The notes: generated by a model from the sequence alone, not told the origin. 55,385 nucleotides of DNA from a virus (IMGVR_UViG_3300046804_004030:1-55385), one strand, 5' to 3'; counted from the first letter of the stretch, positions 28,255-35,706 are shown. Made by a program: numbers and translations.

Positions 28255-28718
28255 TGCTGAGTTGAAGTTTGTTCAAAGTTAGAGCAGTAGGAAGCGAATG
28301 TCAAGCCCTCCTCAATGGGGTCAACATGGCCAAGTCCACATGGATCTTTTTCGACAGTGGTGTAATGAATACACTTCCTACAAGTTTTTCTACCAGGCTT
28401 TGTCTTGTCCTTGAACCTCGGAATCTCTGGATGAACATTAGGATGCAGCTCACCTCTGCGAATTTTGCCGACAGTTGACAGTGAACAACCATGGCGAGCC
28501 GACAAGACAGTCTGAGGGGCTTTTGTTGTCAGGATGTCAAAAATTATGTCATCAGAAAGCCTGACGGCTGGTACGGACGTAGGAGGTTTTTCACCGTTCC
28601 AGATAGTCCACCGATGCCCACAATCCTTGCAGCAAAAGCGGCGGCGAATGTCACCACCTTTCTTTCGACGCATGTCAGCGACATACGCTCTGCCACTACA
28701 TTTTTCGCATGGGGTCAT
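28251..28718 (-). CDS. Zinc ribbon and HTH protein, 155 aa
   Basis: Three parts are visible. A zinc ribbon like that of NrdR lies at residues 4-40 (CEKCSGRAYV ... FCCKDCGHRWT). A helix-turn-helix follows (TVLSARHGCSLSTVGKIRRG, residues about 70-90). The C-terminus has a second Cys cluster (CRKCIHY, CGLGH, YCSNF). It is probably a DNA-binding regulator or recombination factor. The second cluster resembles a short zinc finger common in phage proteins. Confidence 0.75.
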   Translation of the reverse strand: MTPCEKCSGRAYVADMRRKKGGDIRRRFCCKDCGHRWTIWNGEKPPTSVPAVRLSDDIIFDILTTKAPQTVLSARHGCSLSTVGKIRRGELHPNVHPEIPRFKDKTKPGRKTCRKCIHYTTVEKDPCGLGHVDPIEEGLTFASYCSNFEQTSTQQ

Positions 28719-28756
28719 GTTACAACTGGCTAAACATTAAGTTGCATCAAGCCGTG

Positions 28757-29377
28757 TCAGGGGGTGGGGAACGGCAGGGCGTGGGCGGGGAGCCAGTGTG
28801 ACCACTCCATCCACTTGAGAGGCGGACGCGGAAGCAGATCCCATCGCTCTGCGCCGGCATGAAACCACCAGCACTCGCCCTCGTCGCTGCACTCTGCGTC
28901 GTACGGCAGCCGCTCGCTCACCGGGATGGGGGTGATGGCGGGGCGGCCCCAGCGGGCGAGGGCGTCCGCAGCGGCGTGGAATATCCTCGGCGCGTGCCAT
29001 TCGGGCTTGTGGATGATCGTGTCCGGCCCTGGATAGTTGCGGCAGAAATACGCGGTGAAGCTGGCCAGGGCTTCATCCGTCAGCCCCACCGGCTCCGGCT
29101 GGGGCGGCACCAGGATGCTGCGGCCTTCATGCTGAACGACCTGCATCATCGTCGTCTGGTCGCAGGGGATCGGCGTGAACTCCACCGGCTCCGGCTGGGC
29201 CAGGCGCTCCAACAGGTCTGCAACGCGGCTGTACCGGCACTGTTCCTCTGGGTTGTGCTCACCAGCCAGCTCGCGCATGGAGCGCAGCCACTCCACCAGC
29301 TCTGCCACCTCTCCCTCGGCGGCCGGGCCCGGCTGGGCTAGGGAATTGTTCGTGTTAAATGGTTGGTTGTTAGACAT
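28757..29377 (-). CDS. DUF551-like C-terminal module protein, 206 aa
   Basis: I chose ATG 29377 (MSNNQPFNTNNS). The N-terminal part has a helical VAELVEWLRSMRELAGEHNP unit. From about residue 140 the module seen at 6043 recurs: ARWGRPAITPIPV, SERLPYDAEC, GECWWFHAGAERWDL and WSHWLPAHALPFP. The shared 60-residue end with different N-termini suggests a transferable domain. Function unknown. The DNA here is GC-richer than its neighbours, which may mark recent arrival. Confidence 0.8.
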   Translation of the reverse strand: MSNNQPFNTNNSLAQPGPAAEGEVAELVEWLRSMRELAGEHNPEEQCRYSRVADLLERLAQPEPVEFTPIPCDQTTMMQVVQHEGRSILVPPQPEPVGLTDEALASFTAYFCRNYPGPDTIIHKPEWHAPRIFHAAADALARWGRPAITPIPVSERLPYDAECSDEGECWWFHAGAERWDLLPRPPLKWMEWSHWLPAHALPFPTP

Positions 29378-29816
29378 GAGCGATAAGAGATGGGTGGGCA
29401 AATTGGTCTTGAAGTTCAAGGGCAGCTTTTGCGTAGGCCGCTGCAGCTTCTTCTGGTGTAGCAAAAGTCCCCAAAAGCCTATTGCGTCCATTGCGATCTT
29501 GGATCTGCGCACGCCACTTGCCATAGTGGGGTGAAACACCTTTCAATCCGCACTTGTTAGTGACAAGGACAGGGCGGTTGTACTGATTCTGAGTCCTGGT
29601 AGCCAATCGCAAGTTTTTTATCCTGTCGTCATTCTTGATTCCGTTAATGTGGTCTACTTCCATTTCTCCGGGCTCGCCATTGAAGAAACACCAGACAATG
29701 CGATGCCTCTTGTAACTGGCCCCGTTGACCCTGATTCCGTGGTAGCCGTTTTGCTGTAGCCAGCCGGCGGGCTTGTTCAGGTCGATTTGGCTGTTATGGC
29801 GACGTTTCCAAAACAA
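29370..29816 (-). CDS. HNH endonuclease with AP2 domain
   Basis: The 148-residue product has an HNH_3-type nuclease core: YKRHRIVWCFFNG (residues 35-47) and DHINGIKNDDRIKNLR (55-70), with the metal-binding His and Asn residues. An AP2-type DNA-binding domain follows (GLKGVSPHYGKWRAQI, TFATPEEAAAAYAKAALEL, residues about 90-140). Such proteins act as homing endonucleases or packaging nicking enzymes. It is inserted between small unrelated genes and overlaps its neighbours, so it is likely an old mobile gene now fixed. Confidence 0.9.
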   Translation of the reverse strand: MFWKRRHNSQIDLNKPAGWLQQNGYHGIRVNGASYKRHRIVWCFFNGEPGEMEVDHINGIKNDDRIKNLRLATRTQNQYNRPVLVTNKCGLKGVSPHYGKWRAQIQDRNGRNRLLGTFATPEEAAAAYAKAALELQDQFAHPSLIAHV

Positions 29817-30064
29817 TGCACCATCGGAAGCAGTGGGCCATAGGGCTTGTCGTCGCTGAGATCGTCAGCATTGACTGTCTCAATGTCTTTCCACTCTCCG
29901 CCGCGCTGGCTCCATCCCTGCGTCCAGGTGAAATACCCCTGGAGCTTGAGATGGGTCGCACCCTCCTCGGTGCGATAGCGGACGAGTCGGTAGACATCGG
30001 GCACTCTCTTGTCGGTTCGCGCAGCAGTGATCTGAAGCTCCGTGGTGACTTGCTGGTTGTCCAT
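29777..30064 (-). CDS. Hypothetical protein, 95 aa
   Basis: Product: MDNQQVTTELQITAARTDKR, then VYRLVRYRTEEGATHLKLQG and YFTWTQGWSQRGGEWKDIET, which is a small beta-sheet protein that ends LLPMVHCFGNVAITAKST. It has AGGAGG upstream of its ATG and overlaps the HNH gene by 40 bases. I see similar small proteins in other phages but know no function. Confidence 0.65.
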   Translation of the reverse strand: MDNQQVTTELQITAARTDKRVPDVYRLVRYRTEEGATHLKLQGYFTWTQGWSQRGGEWKDIETVNADDLSDDKPYGPLLPMVHCFGNVAITAKST

Positions 30065-30068
30065 GTTC

Positions 30069-30164
30069 TTAGTCCTCCTGTCCTGTAGTGGTTTGCGGCC
30101 CGCCCTTCAGTTCGGCGGCGATGGCGAAAAGTTGGCTGCGGATCCAGCGGTCAGATTTAAGCAT
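30069..30164 (-). CDS. Very small protein, 31 aa
   Basis: Read by hand. ATG 30164 overlaps the upstream stop by eight bases, and the stop lies five bases before the next ATG. Product starts MLKSDRWIRSQLFAIAAELK. The MLK(S/N)DRWI start equals the N-terminus of dCTP deaminases, including the one at 46082 here, which may be coincidence or a relic. Small size keeps this uncertain. Confidence 0.45.
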   Translation of the reverse strand: MLKSDRWIRSQLFAIAAELKGGPQTTTGQED

Positions 30165-30420
30165 CAGATTCAGCGGAGAACACGCATTGGAAAACGTGCA
30201 CATCGCCGTCGTTCCACCAGGCTTCACCAAAGCGGTTGTGGTGGTCAGGGAGCTTGTGCGGGAATGGTGCATCCACTTTGTAGATGACAGTGCGGCCAAC
30301 CTTTATCGCCCAGGCCATTGCAGCCGAAAGCGTGTTGAAACCCCTTACTGGTGCTTTGATGTAGCCGGTTGCGCGATAAAGCCGCGCTTTTTTGGGTGTA
30401 GTGGCGTGATACAAGATCAT
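30157..30420 (-). CDS. ART-like fold candidate protein, 87 aa
   Basis: Product: MILYHATTPKKARLYRATGY, then KAPVRGFNTLSAAMAWAIKV, VIYKV, and FPHKLPDHHNRFGEAWWNDG. The YHxTTPxxAxxYxxTGxIxxPVxGFxTLxxAxAWA order is conserved in a family of small phage proteins. The leading YHATT and the later F-G-E-A-W-W resemble the H...E arrangement of ADP-ribosyltransferase folds, although the core is short. A role in modifying a host target is possible but unproven. Confidence 0.7.
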   Translation of the reverse strand: MILYHATTPKKARLYRATGYIKAPVRGFNTLSAAMAWAIKVGRTVIYKVDAPFPHKLPDHHNRFGEAWWNDGDVHVFQCVFSAESDA

Positions 30421-30632
30421 TGCTTGCCCTCCAGTTCGGCGGCGATATGGTCCAGAAAATCCGATGATGCTTCAATGCCTTCCATGTACTTCGGATGGCA
30501 GATGTCGCCAATTAGGCTCGTGATTCGATATGAAGCAGCGCGGAGGGCGGCGGCGGCGATTTCATCGGCTGGCGCTGGACTGATCTCCGTGATGGCATCC
30601 AGCACCGCTTGCGCAGCGGGGGAGAGGCTCAC
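30417..30632 (-). CDS. Small phage protein (AAQAVLDA / AAELEGK type), 71 aa
   Basis: Starts MSLSPAAQAVLDAITEISPA, contains ADEIAAAALRAASYRITSLI and ends DFLDHIAAELEGKQ. This arrangement, with a final IAAELE, is common in cyanobacterial phages and prophages, always without function. It overlaps both neighbours by four bases. Confidence 0.8.
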   Translation of the reverse strand: MSLSPAAQAVLDAITEISPAPADEIAAAALRAASYRITSLIGDICHPKYMEGIEASSDFLDHIAAELEGKQ

Positions 30633-30946
30633 GGCTCCACCTCTGCTGGTTTCTTCATGCCCTTGATGTTTTCGTAGCGGCTATTTGTCAGCTCCAGTTG
30701 GCGACGGGCGGCCTTGACTGCATCTTCCTCTCTCTGCAACAGAAATGCGTGTGCTTCCTCCCATGTGTCGTGATAGGCGTGCGTTTGAGAGAGTTTGTTT
30801 TCGCGCTCCGGTTGTGGCAGGTGGCGACCATCCTTTTGCCAGAGATCAGTGAGCAGCCAGACAGAACACTTGGTTTCCTTGGCGCACTCAACACGCCGGA
30901 TCCTGTCTCTCCAATCGGTGCGCCACTTGATGATGGATTGCGTCAC
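30629..30946 (-). CDS. Conserved small phage protein, 105 aa
   Basis: The C-terminal part (TWEEAHAFLLQREEDAVKAA, RRQLELTNSR, KGMKKP) is a pattern I recognise from phage and prophage proteins found in many hosts, with W-E-E-A-H-x-F-L-x-x-R and A-R-R-Q-L-x-x-A/T-x-x-R. It is probably a helical hairpin. The N-terminus is basic with SVWLLTDLWQKDG. Confidence 0.8.
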   Translation of the reverse strand: MTQSIIKWRTDWRDRIRRVECAKETKCSVWLLTDLWQKDGRHLPQPERENKLSQTHAYHDTWEEAHAFLLQREEDAVKAARRQLELTNSRYENIKGMKKPAEVEP

Positions 30947-31278
30947 GGTTCCACCCCCAGCCGCTCAGCGGCCTCCCAGCGGTGGCCCACCAGGGCCTGG
31001 GCGGCGGCGACTTCCCGCCAGTAGCGGCGGCGGGCGGCGGCGGCACAACGCCACGCCAACTTGTAAGCATCCCAAGCCGGCAGCCATACCGCTTGAAACT
31101 CCTTAGTGGCACCTTCAATGCCACCAGGATGCGCAAATGCGTCTGTAAGGTCTGGCGGCTCGGGGATCAAGGCTCTGGCCTCTCGGACCAGTCGCCCCAA
31201 CTCCGCCGCCTCAGCCCCAGCCAGATGCGCCCTGGCGGTGATGCTGCGGCAGAGGGCTAGACGGAGATCGTGGTTCAT
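30943..31278 (-). CDS. Hypothetical protein with TARAHLAGAEAAEL N-terminus, 111 aa
   Basis: The N-terminal helix pair (ITARAHLAGAEAAELGRLVR) is shared with 26362-26895. The rest is Ala/Arg-rich and helical (YKLAWRCAAAARRRYWREVA), so the protein may be DNA-binding. High GC and alanine content distinguish it from nearby genes. Function unknown. Confidence 0.7.
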   Translation of the reverse strand: MNHDLRLALCRSITARAHLAGAEAAELGRLVREARALIPEPPDLTDAFAHPGGIEGATKEFQAVWLPAWDAYKLAWRCAAAARRRYWREVAAAQALVGHRWEAAERLGVEP

Positions 31279-31382
31279 CGAAACATCCTCCAGGTGATAG
31301 CGGTAAAGCAGCCGATCATCGTCAGCGGGACGATCAGGTCCAGTGCCTGAGACGCGATCTGTGGCCAGGTGGCGTCAGTCAT
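31275..31382 (-). CDS. Small membrane protein, 35 aa
   Basis: I chose ATG 31382, which overlaps the upstream stop (ATGA); the longer frame repeats upstream sequence. Product: MTDATWPQIASQALDLIVPL plus TMIGCFTAITWRMFR: one membrane helix with a short tail. Size and shape fit a small holin-like or inhibitor peptide, with no direct evidence. Confidence 0.65.
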   Translation of the reverse strand: MTDATWPQIASQALDLIVPLTMIGCFTAITWRMFR

Positions 31383-31789
31383 CGCTGTTGCTCCAGCGTT
31401 GAACATTCGTTTTGCGCATTCATTAGGTTCTCGTGTGATACAGACTCTGACGGGCATCCGCCAGATGGATCCACAATAGCACCAGTAGGGCTGATCTGCA
31501 AAGGAGCGGCCCACAGCTCAAATGCACGCTGCACCAGTGGCACGATCTGCCACGGGACGCCATCGGGGAAGAATTCGTCGGCGAGCTGCAGGATCTGGCG
31601 CTGGGTCGGCTGTGGGCTGATGGCTGGCTTGGCGGCAAACAATGCAATACCGGCGCGAAGAAACTTACCTGGGCTCACAGGTTCATAACCAATGACGACA
31701 TCAGTGCCGTCTGGCTGTGTGTGGTGAATTTCTTGGCGAATTGAATTGAAGAGTTCCTGAGCCTGCTCATCGGTTGGGTAAATAGTCAT
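31379..31789 (-). CDS. Hypothetical protein, 136 aa
   Basis: I chose ATG 31789 (MTIYPTDEQAQELFNSIRQE). Product: N-terminal helix, EIHHTQPDGTDVVIGYEP, then QRQILQLADEFFPDGVPWQI and a low-complexity C-terminus (ENLMNAQNECSTLEQQR). It is 17 bases after the coiled-coil gene. Function unknown. Confidence 0.65.
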   Translation of the reverse strand: MTIYPTDEQAQELFNSIRQEIHHTQPDGTDVVIGYEPVSPGKFLRAGIALFAAKPAISPQPTQRQILQLADEFFPDGVPWQIVPLVQRAFELWAAPLQISPTGAIVDPSGGCPSESVSHENLMNAQNECSTLEQQR

Positions 31790-31805
31790 TGCGAAATCCA
31801 CCCGA

Positions 31806-32705
31806 TCAAGCTTTCGCCCAGTCAATGCAAATCGCCGGATGAAGTGTGCCATCAACAATAGCTTCGGCAACGTGCGAGCGATCCTTATGTGCCATCGCCT
31901 TGACCAGGGACTGGATCAGGCTTTCGCGCATCAGCTCGGCCTCAATCTGCACCTCATTCACCGGCTCGGCCTCTACGCGGGCCTCCAGCTCCATCGCACG
32001 CTGCTCTGCCTCCTGGGCTCGCCGCTCAGCTTCCTCAGCCCGCTGCTCAGCCTCTGCGGCAACCTCCTGACGGATCCGCTCGATCCGCTCAGCCTCCTCC
32101 TTTGCAGCCTTCTCAGCACGGAGAACTTCAAGCTCGGCCTGCTCAGCTTCCCTGATACGAAGTTCGTCCAAGAGCTGCTTAAGCTTCTCCTCGGCCTCGG
32201 CTTGGCGATTAACGCCAGCCTTACTGAACTCTTCAAGACTCTCAACATCAATAGCCGCAAGTTCAAGCAAACGCTCCTGGGCTTCAGCTAATGTCGTCAC
32301 TCCTTCCGTAAGTTGAGCGATCCTATCAAGGACGGCTCGGTGCGCAGCAATACGCGCCTCCTCCCTGGCTTCAATCGCCTTGATCTCCCTGTCGTGCGGC
32401 TCAATCAACCTGAGAACAGATGCCTCAAGCTCTTTGGCAGCAGCGTCAACGGCTCTGCCACGCTGAAGGTGAACATCTTTTGCGGCCTTGCGAGCACGCT
32501 CAATAGATGCTTTGATCTTGCGAAGCTCTGCAACCCATGAACGAGCCTGCCTGTTACCTTGCTTTGACTCGTAGTCAAACTGCTTGGTCAGCGACTGTTC
32601 AGCTGCAATCGCAATGTCATGCTGAAGTGCCTCAAACCTACTGATTGCTTGAATTTCTTCTTCAAAAACAATTGAAGTGACTTCCTGTGCTTGGGTTGAT
32701 GTCAT
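31806..32705 (-). CDS. Coiled-coil protein (DUF1351-like), 299 aa
   Basis: The product has a short N-terminal domain (IVFEEEIQAISRFEALQHDI), a basic helical region with KQGNRQARSWVAELRKIKAS, and a very long Glu/Ala/Arg coiled coil (about residues 180-250). The C-terminus is a small domain (SLVKAMAHKDRSHVAEAIVD, LHPAICIDW). This arrangement matches phage proteins of the DUF1351 type found next to recombination genes. Role: probably an accessory factor of single-strand annealing. It is the largest gene between 24 and 37 kb. Confidence 0.75.
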   Translation of the reverse strand: MTSTQAQEVTSIVFEEEIQAISRFEALQHDIAIAAEQSLTKQFDYESKQGNRQARSWVAELRKIKASIERARKAAKDVHLQRGRAVDAAAKELEASVLRLIEPHDREIKAIEAREEARIAAHRAVLDRIAQLTEGVTTLAEAQERLLELAAIDVESLEEFSKAGVNRQAEAEEKLKQLLDELRIREAEQAELEVLRAEKAAKEEAERIERIRQEVAAEAEQRAEEAERRAQEAEQRAMELEARVEAEPVNEVQIEAELMRESLIQSLVKAMAHKDRSHVAEAIVDGTLHPAICIDWAKA

Positions 32706-32905
32706 TGGTTTTGCTGAGTGGTTAAATTAAGGTGTTCGCCAAGAACCTTGATGTGCATTCGTATGACATAATTTTTAAGGGTTTTTTCGTCATTAGTCAG
32801 ATCAAGTCCCCACTTTTCTTTAGCCCTGATAATGTCAACTACATCGTCTACAAAATCTGCAGGAGTCTGCAAAAACTCCTCGTAAGTCAAACAGCGGTTT
32901 GCCAT
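32702..32905 (-). CDS. Hypothetical protein, 67 aa
   Basis: Product: MANRCLTYEEFLQTPADFVD, then a helical region (VVDIIRAKEKWGLDLTNDEK) and a TLKNYVIRMHIKVLGEHLNL helix. It overlaps the coiled-coil gene by four bases. Function unknown. Confidence 0.65.
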   Translation of the reverse strand: MANRCLTYEEFLQTPADFVDDVVDIIRAKEKWGLDLTNDEKTLKNYVIRMHIKVLGEHLNLTTQQNQ

Positions 32906-32908
32906 TTT

Positions 32909-33559
32909 CTAGACAACCACTTGAGGAAGAATCTTACTGGTTTCATCACTGGTGAAAACGGATTCGGGATCTACTGGTGTGAACTCGCGCAAAAAGCTGC
33001 CGATTGAGCTTCTAAAAGTTTTTCCCTCTGGAGTTCTTCCAATAACTCGATAGCCACCGTAAACAACAACAAACAGGCCCCGGTCCTCGTGTCTAATTTG
33101 TCGCCAAACCGAACCAGTCTTGACCCTTGGTGAGGGAGGCTCCTTCGGCTTTTCTTTGACAACTTCTGCAATTGCCCGTTCAGCCCGAATCCTGTCCCCA
33201 AGCCCCTGCCAACCTTCTTTGTTTAAGAGTGCGCAACAAGCTTCGCGCTCAACACGCATTTCATGTTGCTGGAGCAGCGCCAAACCCTCAAAAGCATAGT
33301 CCTCGGCTTGCTTATAGGTTAGCGTGCCATCGTCTTCTTGATAGCGATATGTATGATCGCCCATTCTGATACGAATGGCATAAAGCGCCTCAATAGCAGC
33401 GTGTTCGGCGGCAAGACGAGCAAGCTCGTAAGCAGCCGCCTCGGGCTTATCTTCAGTGCCAAACAGCTGCTGGCACCATTCATCAACAAGCTCAAACAGT
33501 TCTTCGCGCAGAAAAGCAGGTGGCCCCTGCTCAGGAAATGAAGAAGTTGAGGTAGTCAT
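32909..33559 (-). CDS. Hypothetical protein, 216 aa
   Basis: I chose ATG 33559 (MTTSTSSFPEQ). The N-terminal part is helical, with AAYELARLAAEHAAIEALYA and RYQEDDGTLTYKQAEDYAFE. The C-terminal part is beta-rich: SPRVKTGSVWRQIRHEDRGL, VVVYGGYRVIGRTPEGKTFR. The second half resembles a small SH3-like unit. Function unknown. Confidence 0.65.
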   Translation of the reverse strand: MTTSTSSFPEQGPPAFLREELFELVDEWCQQLFGTEDKPEAAAYELARLAAEHAAIEALYAIRIRMGDHTYRYQEDDGTLTYKQAEDYAFEGLALLQQHEMRVEREACCALLNKEGWQGLGDRIRAERAIAEVVKEKPKEPPSPRVKTGSVWRQIRHEDRGLFVVVYGGYRVIGRTPEGKTFRSSIGSFLREFTPVDPESVFTSDETSKILPQVVV

Positions 33560-33788
33560 TGAAGCTCCAGACAAAAGCGAAGTTTCCTGGGATTTCCCAG
33601 CTTGATCGGTCGTGGAGTGTTCCATCGGCATTAAATTGTTCAATCATGTAGCGGCCTTGGTTATGCCAGTAGAGGCGGCCAATGTGACCACCTTCGGCAC
33701 CTATCTCAATGAAAGCTTGGTCTTCTGGCTCATGTAATTTGCTGCAGTCTTCAAGGCTTAGGTATTCAAGCGGATCTTTCCACATCAC
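33531..33788 (-). CDS. Hypothetical protein, 85 aa
   Basis: Product: MMWKDPLEYLSLEDCSKLHE, then AFIEIGAEGGHIGRLYWHNQ and YMIEQFNADGTLHDRSSWEI. It is beta-rich. It starts at ATG 33788 and overlaps the next start by 29 bases. Function unknown. Confidence 0.6.
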   Translation of the reverse strand: MMWKDPLEYLSLEDCSKLHEPEDQAFIEIGAEGGHIGRLYWHNQGRYMIEQFNADGTLHDRSSWEIPGNFAFVWSFNDYLNFFIS

Positions 33789-34066
33789 TTAACGCGCTCT
33801 TGTTTTGATTCCAGCCAAAGAAGTACGGCTTCATTGGTGAAAACCGTTGTAATCATCAAGCCGGAAAAAAGCGTAAGAGCAGCCATCAACACGATTCCGC
33901 TTGTTCGCTGACTACTTTGCTGCCGCTCCTTAGCAGCAAGATACTGCCAGAGAACCTCACGCTGATGCTGGTGGCCTTTATCCCAGCTATCATGTCGGCC
34001 AAGATGATGATCCTTCTTAATGTTTACCGGATGGCGTGAATTCAGAAAACCCAGTGATGTTGGCAT
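33785..34066 (-). CDS. Small membrane protein, 93 aa
   Basis: I chose ATG 34066 (MPTSLGFLNSRHPVNIKKDH). The N-terminal 55 residues are basic and His-rich. A single membrane segment follows (GIVLMAALTLFSGLMITTVF), with a short tail (LLWLESKQERVK). It overlaps the upstream gene by 50 bases. Function unknown. Confidence 0.6.
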   Translation of the reverse strand: MPTSLGFLNSRHPVNIKKDHHLGRHDSWDKGHQHQREVLWQYLAAKERQQSSQRTSGIVLMAALTLFSGLMITTVFTNEAVLLWLESKQERVK

Positions 34067-34196
34067 TTTGGTGTCTTGACTTAAAGGATTCAATTGATCG
34101 CTCAACTGTCCAGTCTGAAGGGGATACCCATTCAATCTCTTCCTTGATTGCGTGTCCATGCTCAGCAGTTGTGTAGTAGATTGTTAGGATTGGCAT
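34017..34196 (-). CDS. Hypothetical protein, 59 aa
   Basis: I chose ATG 34196 (MPILTIYYTTAEHGHAIKEE). Product: a strand, then EWVSPSDWTVERSIESFKSR and HQNANITGFSEFTPSGKH. Small proteins beginning with a (V/L)TI-x-YxT segment occur in phages. Function unknown. Confidence 0.6.
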   Translation of the reverse strand: MPILTIYYTTAEHGHAIKEEIEWVSPSDWTVERSIESFKSRHQNANITGFSEFTPSGKH

Positions 34197-34200
34197 AAAA

Positions 34201-34380
34201 TTACCATGATCGCTGACTGCGAAGAGATGGATTTCGCTCCTCAACAGTCAGAGACGGATGCTCATCAAAATCCGCTGGATCAGGATCCAGGTCATCGTCA
34301 TAGCATTTCGGTGGATCATCAACCTCATCGAAACCCATGGCACACCATTCGTCCTCAGAAATCAGATGCCTTGGTGACAT
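34201..34380 (-). CDS. Small acidic protein, 59 aa
   Basis: Read by hand in an apparent gap of about 200 bp. ATG 34380 is followed by MSPRHLISEDEWCAMGFDEV and a very acidic run (DDPPKCYDDDLDPDPADFDE). The stop lies four bases before the next ATG. The acidity resembles DNA-mimic or anti-restriction proteins, but there is no specific match. Confidence 0.65.
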   Translation of the reverse strand: MSPRHLISEDEWCAMGFDEVDDPPKCYDDDLDPDPADFDEHPSLTVEERNPSLRSQRSW

Positions 34381-34392
34381 TGTTGTGATAGA

Positions 34393-34719
34393 TCAGGGTT
34401 GTGGTAGTGGTGGAAGCGGCTCCCATAAAAACTGAAGGTCGCTTTTTACTTTGAGCGAGAATGCAGCTCCGTCATCAGAAACAGCAAGAACTAGCCCGTT
34501 AGCTGTAATGAGCTGGGCTATCTTGCGAGTTGGTCGCTTTTTGGCTTCTTTGATAGGCATTGCTTCGTGAATACGTATCCAAGGCTGATATGGAAGTACG
34601 CAATCCCATTTGACAACGCGAAAGCCGGGATCTTCACCGTCCGCCTGAACAAGAACATCTCCGTCGTCATCACCGTCTTCAACTGTCGGAGGTGGATAGG
34701 TGATCCATGGGCCTGCCAT
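34393..34719 (-). CDS. DUF551-variant protein, 108 aa
   Basis: I chose ATG 34719, which shares its A with the upstream stop. The product opens WITYPPPTVEDGDDDGDVLV and continues with WDCVLPYQPWIRIHEAMPIK. The W-x-x-x-P-P-T-x-x-D-G-D-D-D-G-x-V start is typical of DUF551-like phage proteins with the domain at the N-terminus. The C-terminus (SLKVKSDLQFLWEPLPPLPQ) ends in a proline-rich tail. Function unknown. Confidence 0.65.
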   Translation of the reverse strand: MAGPWITYPPPTVEDGDDDGDVLVQADGEDPGFRVVKWDCVLPYQPWIRIHEAMPIKEAKKRPTRKIAQLITANGLVLAVSDDGAAFSLKVKSDLQFLWEPLPPLPQP

Positions 34720-35144
34720 CAGCCCCCCTCCTGATAGGTGTCCTCGGGGGCGGCGATAAACGGCGCCCTGAGGTCGCTGGCGGGCATCCAGCAGGTCACG
34801 CCATGGAAGGGCTCCTCCTGCAGGTGCCAGGCGGCGTTGTAGGGCTCTCCGGTGTACTCGTCGGCCCGATGCGGCACGCCCCACCAGACGCGGCCAGAGC
34901 CGTCCCGATCCTTGGGCTCTGGCATGGCATCGACAATCTCCGTGATGCGACGGCAATCGGTCCAGGTGTAAGGAACCTGGCCTTCGCCACCGTACTTGCC
35001 AACAATTTCAGGGAATGCGTCGCAGAGACGGCTGAAGTTGACGGGATCTGCAGCAATCATCGCGGCTGCCAGCTTGCTGACAAAGTTGCCGCCAGTCTGC
35101 ATGTTCTCAACAAGCGGAAACTTGTTGACTGTGATCTGGTTCAT
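34719..35144 (-). CDS. Hypothetical protein, 141 aa
   Basis: Product: MNQITVNKFPLVENMQTGGN, then FVSKLAAAMIAADPVNFSRL and a CDAFPEIVGKYG segment. The second half reads WTDCRRITEIVDAMPEPKDR and ADEYTGEPYNAAWHLQEEPF. The motif A-x-x-x-A-D-x-x-N-x-x-R-L-x-x-x-F-P occurs in many small phage proteins. Function unknown. Confidence 0.65.
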   Translation of the reverse strand: MNQITVNKFPLVENMQTGGNFVSKLAAAMIAADPVNFSRLCDAFPEIVGKYGGEGQVPYTWTDCRRITEIVDAMPEPKDRDGSGRVWWGVPHRADEYTGEPYNAAWHLQEEPFHGVTCWMPASDLRAPFIAAPEDTYQEGG

Positions 35145-35208
35145 TGGAGTAGGTTGGTTGGGCTGCCTGCTTGCAGCTATTGAATCTTACAGGTTCTAGG
35201 ACGAGCCG

Positions 35209-35706
35209 TCAAGCACCATCCGAGAACATCTTGACTTTACCATAAGTTGCCATTTCAGCAAGCTCACGGTAGGTGATCGGGATGACCTCTCCATTCCTGG
35301 TATCGGTTTTGACAATCAGGTAGCAGTGTTTGTCGCGACCAGCATTAAACAGCTGCTGGAAGCTGGCATTGCACTGAAACCTGTATGCCTCGCCATACCA
35401 GCGGCTAAAGAGCATCTGGATCGGAGCAATTCTTGCATTTGGCCCCGATAACCATTTGTGGCGATCAGAAACCTTGCAATAAGCTGGTGTCAGATAGCTT
35501 CCCATCTGACCAACAATCCAGTAGCAATAGCAGCCGGCTGGAATGTTTTTCAGCTTTTCTTTGTCATGGATGGCAACATCCGTCCAGTTGTGCTGGATGA
35601 TGGATTCCGCCTCCAGCATCATTTTTTCATGGAGCGTGCGCGGGCGAACCTGCTGACGCTCGACTTCGTGGTACGAGTAGATGGAGCTGAGATCGACTGG
35701 TTGCAT
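35209..35706 (-). CDS. Hypothetical protein, 165 aa
   Basis: The frame is open to 35754, but that would include the promoter's -10 element, so I chose ATG 35706, preceded by CGGAGG. Product: MQPVDLSSIYSYHEVERQQV, then basic helices, GCYCYWIVGQMGSYLTPAY and NGEVIPITYRELAEMATYGK. A second Cys pair is near the middle. Function unknown. Confidence 0.65.
   Translation of the reverse strand: MQPVDLSSIYSYHEVERQQVRPRTLHEKMMLEAESIIQHNWTDVAIHDKEKLKNIPAGCYCYWIVGQMGSYLTPAYCKVSDRHKWLSGPNARIAPIQMLFSRWYGEAYRFQCNASFQQLFNAGRDKHCYLIVKTDTRNGEVIPITYRELAEMATYGKVKMFSDGA

Noticed and set aside
30087-30666. Plus-strand frame of 192 codons
   Set aside because: It lies opposite four well-supported, coupled minus genes including two with recognised families.
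31839-32291. Plus-strand Leu-rich frames opposite the coiled-coil gene
   Set aside because: They are the mirror of Glu/Ala codons of the real gene; Leu- and Ser-rich shadows are typical.
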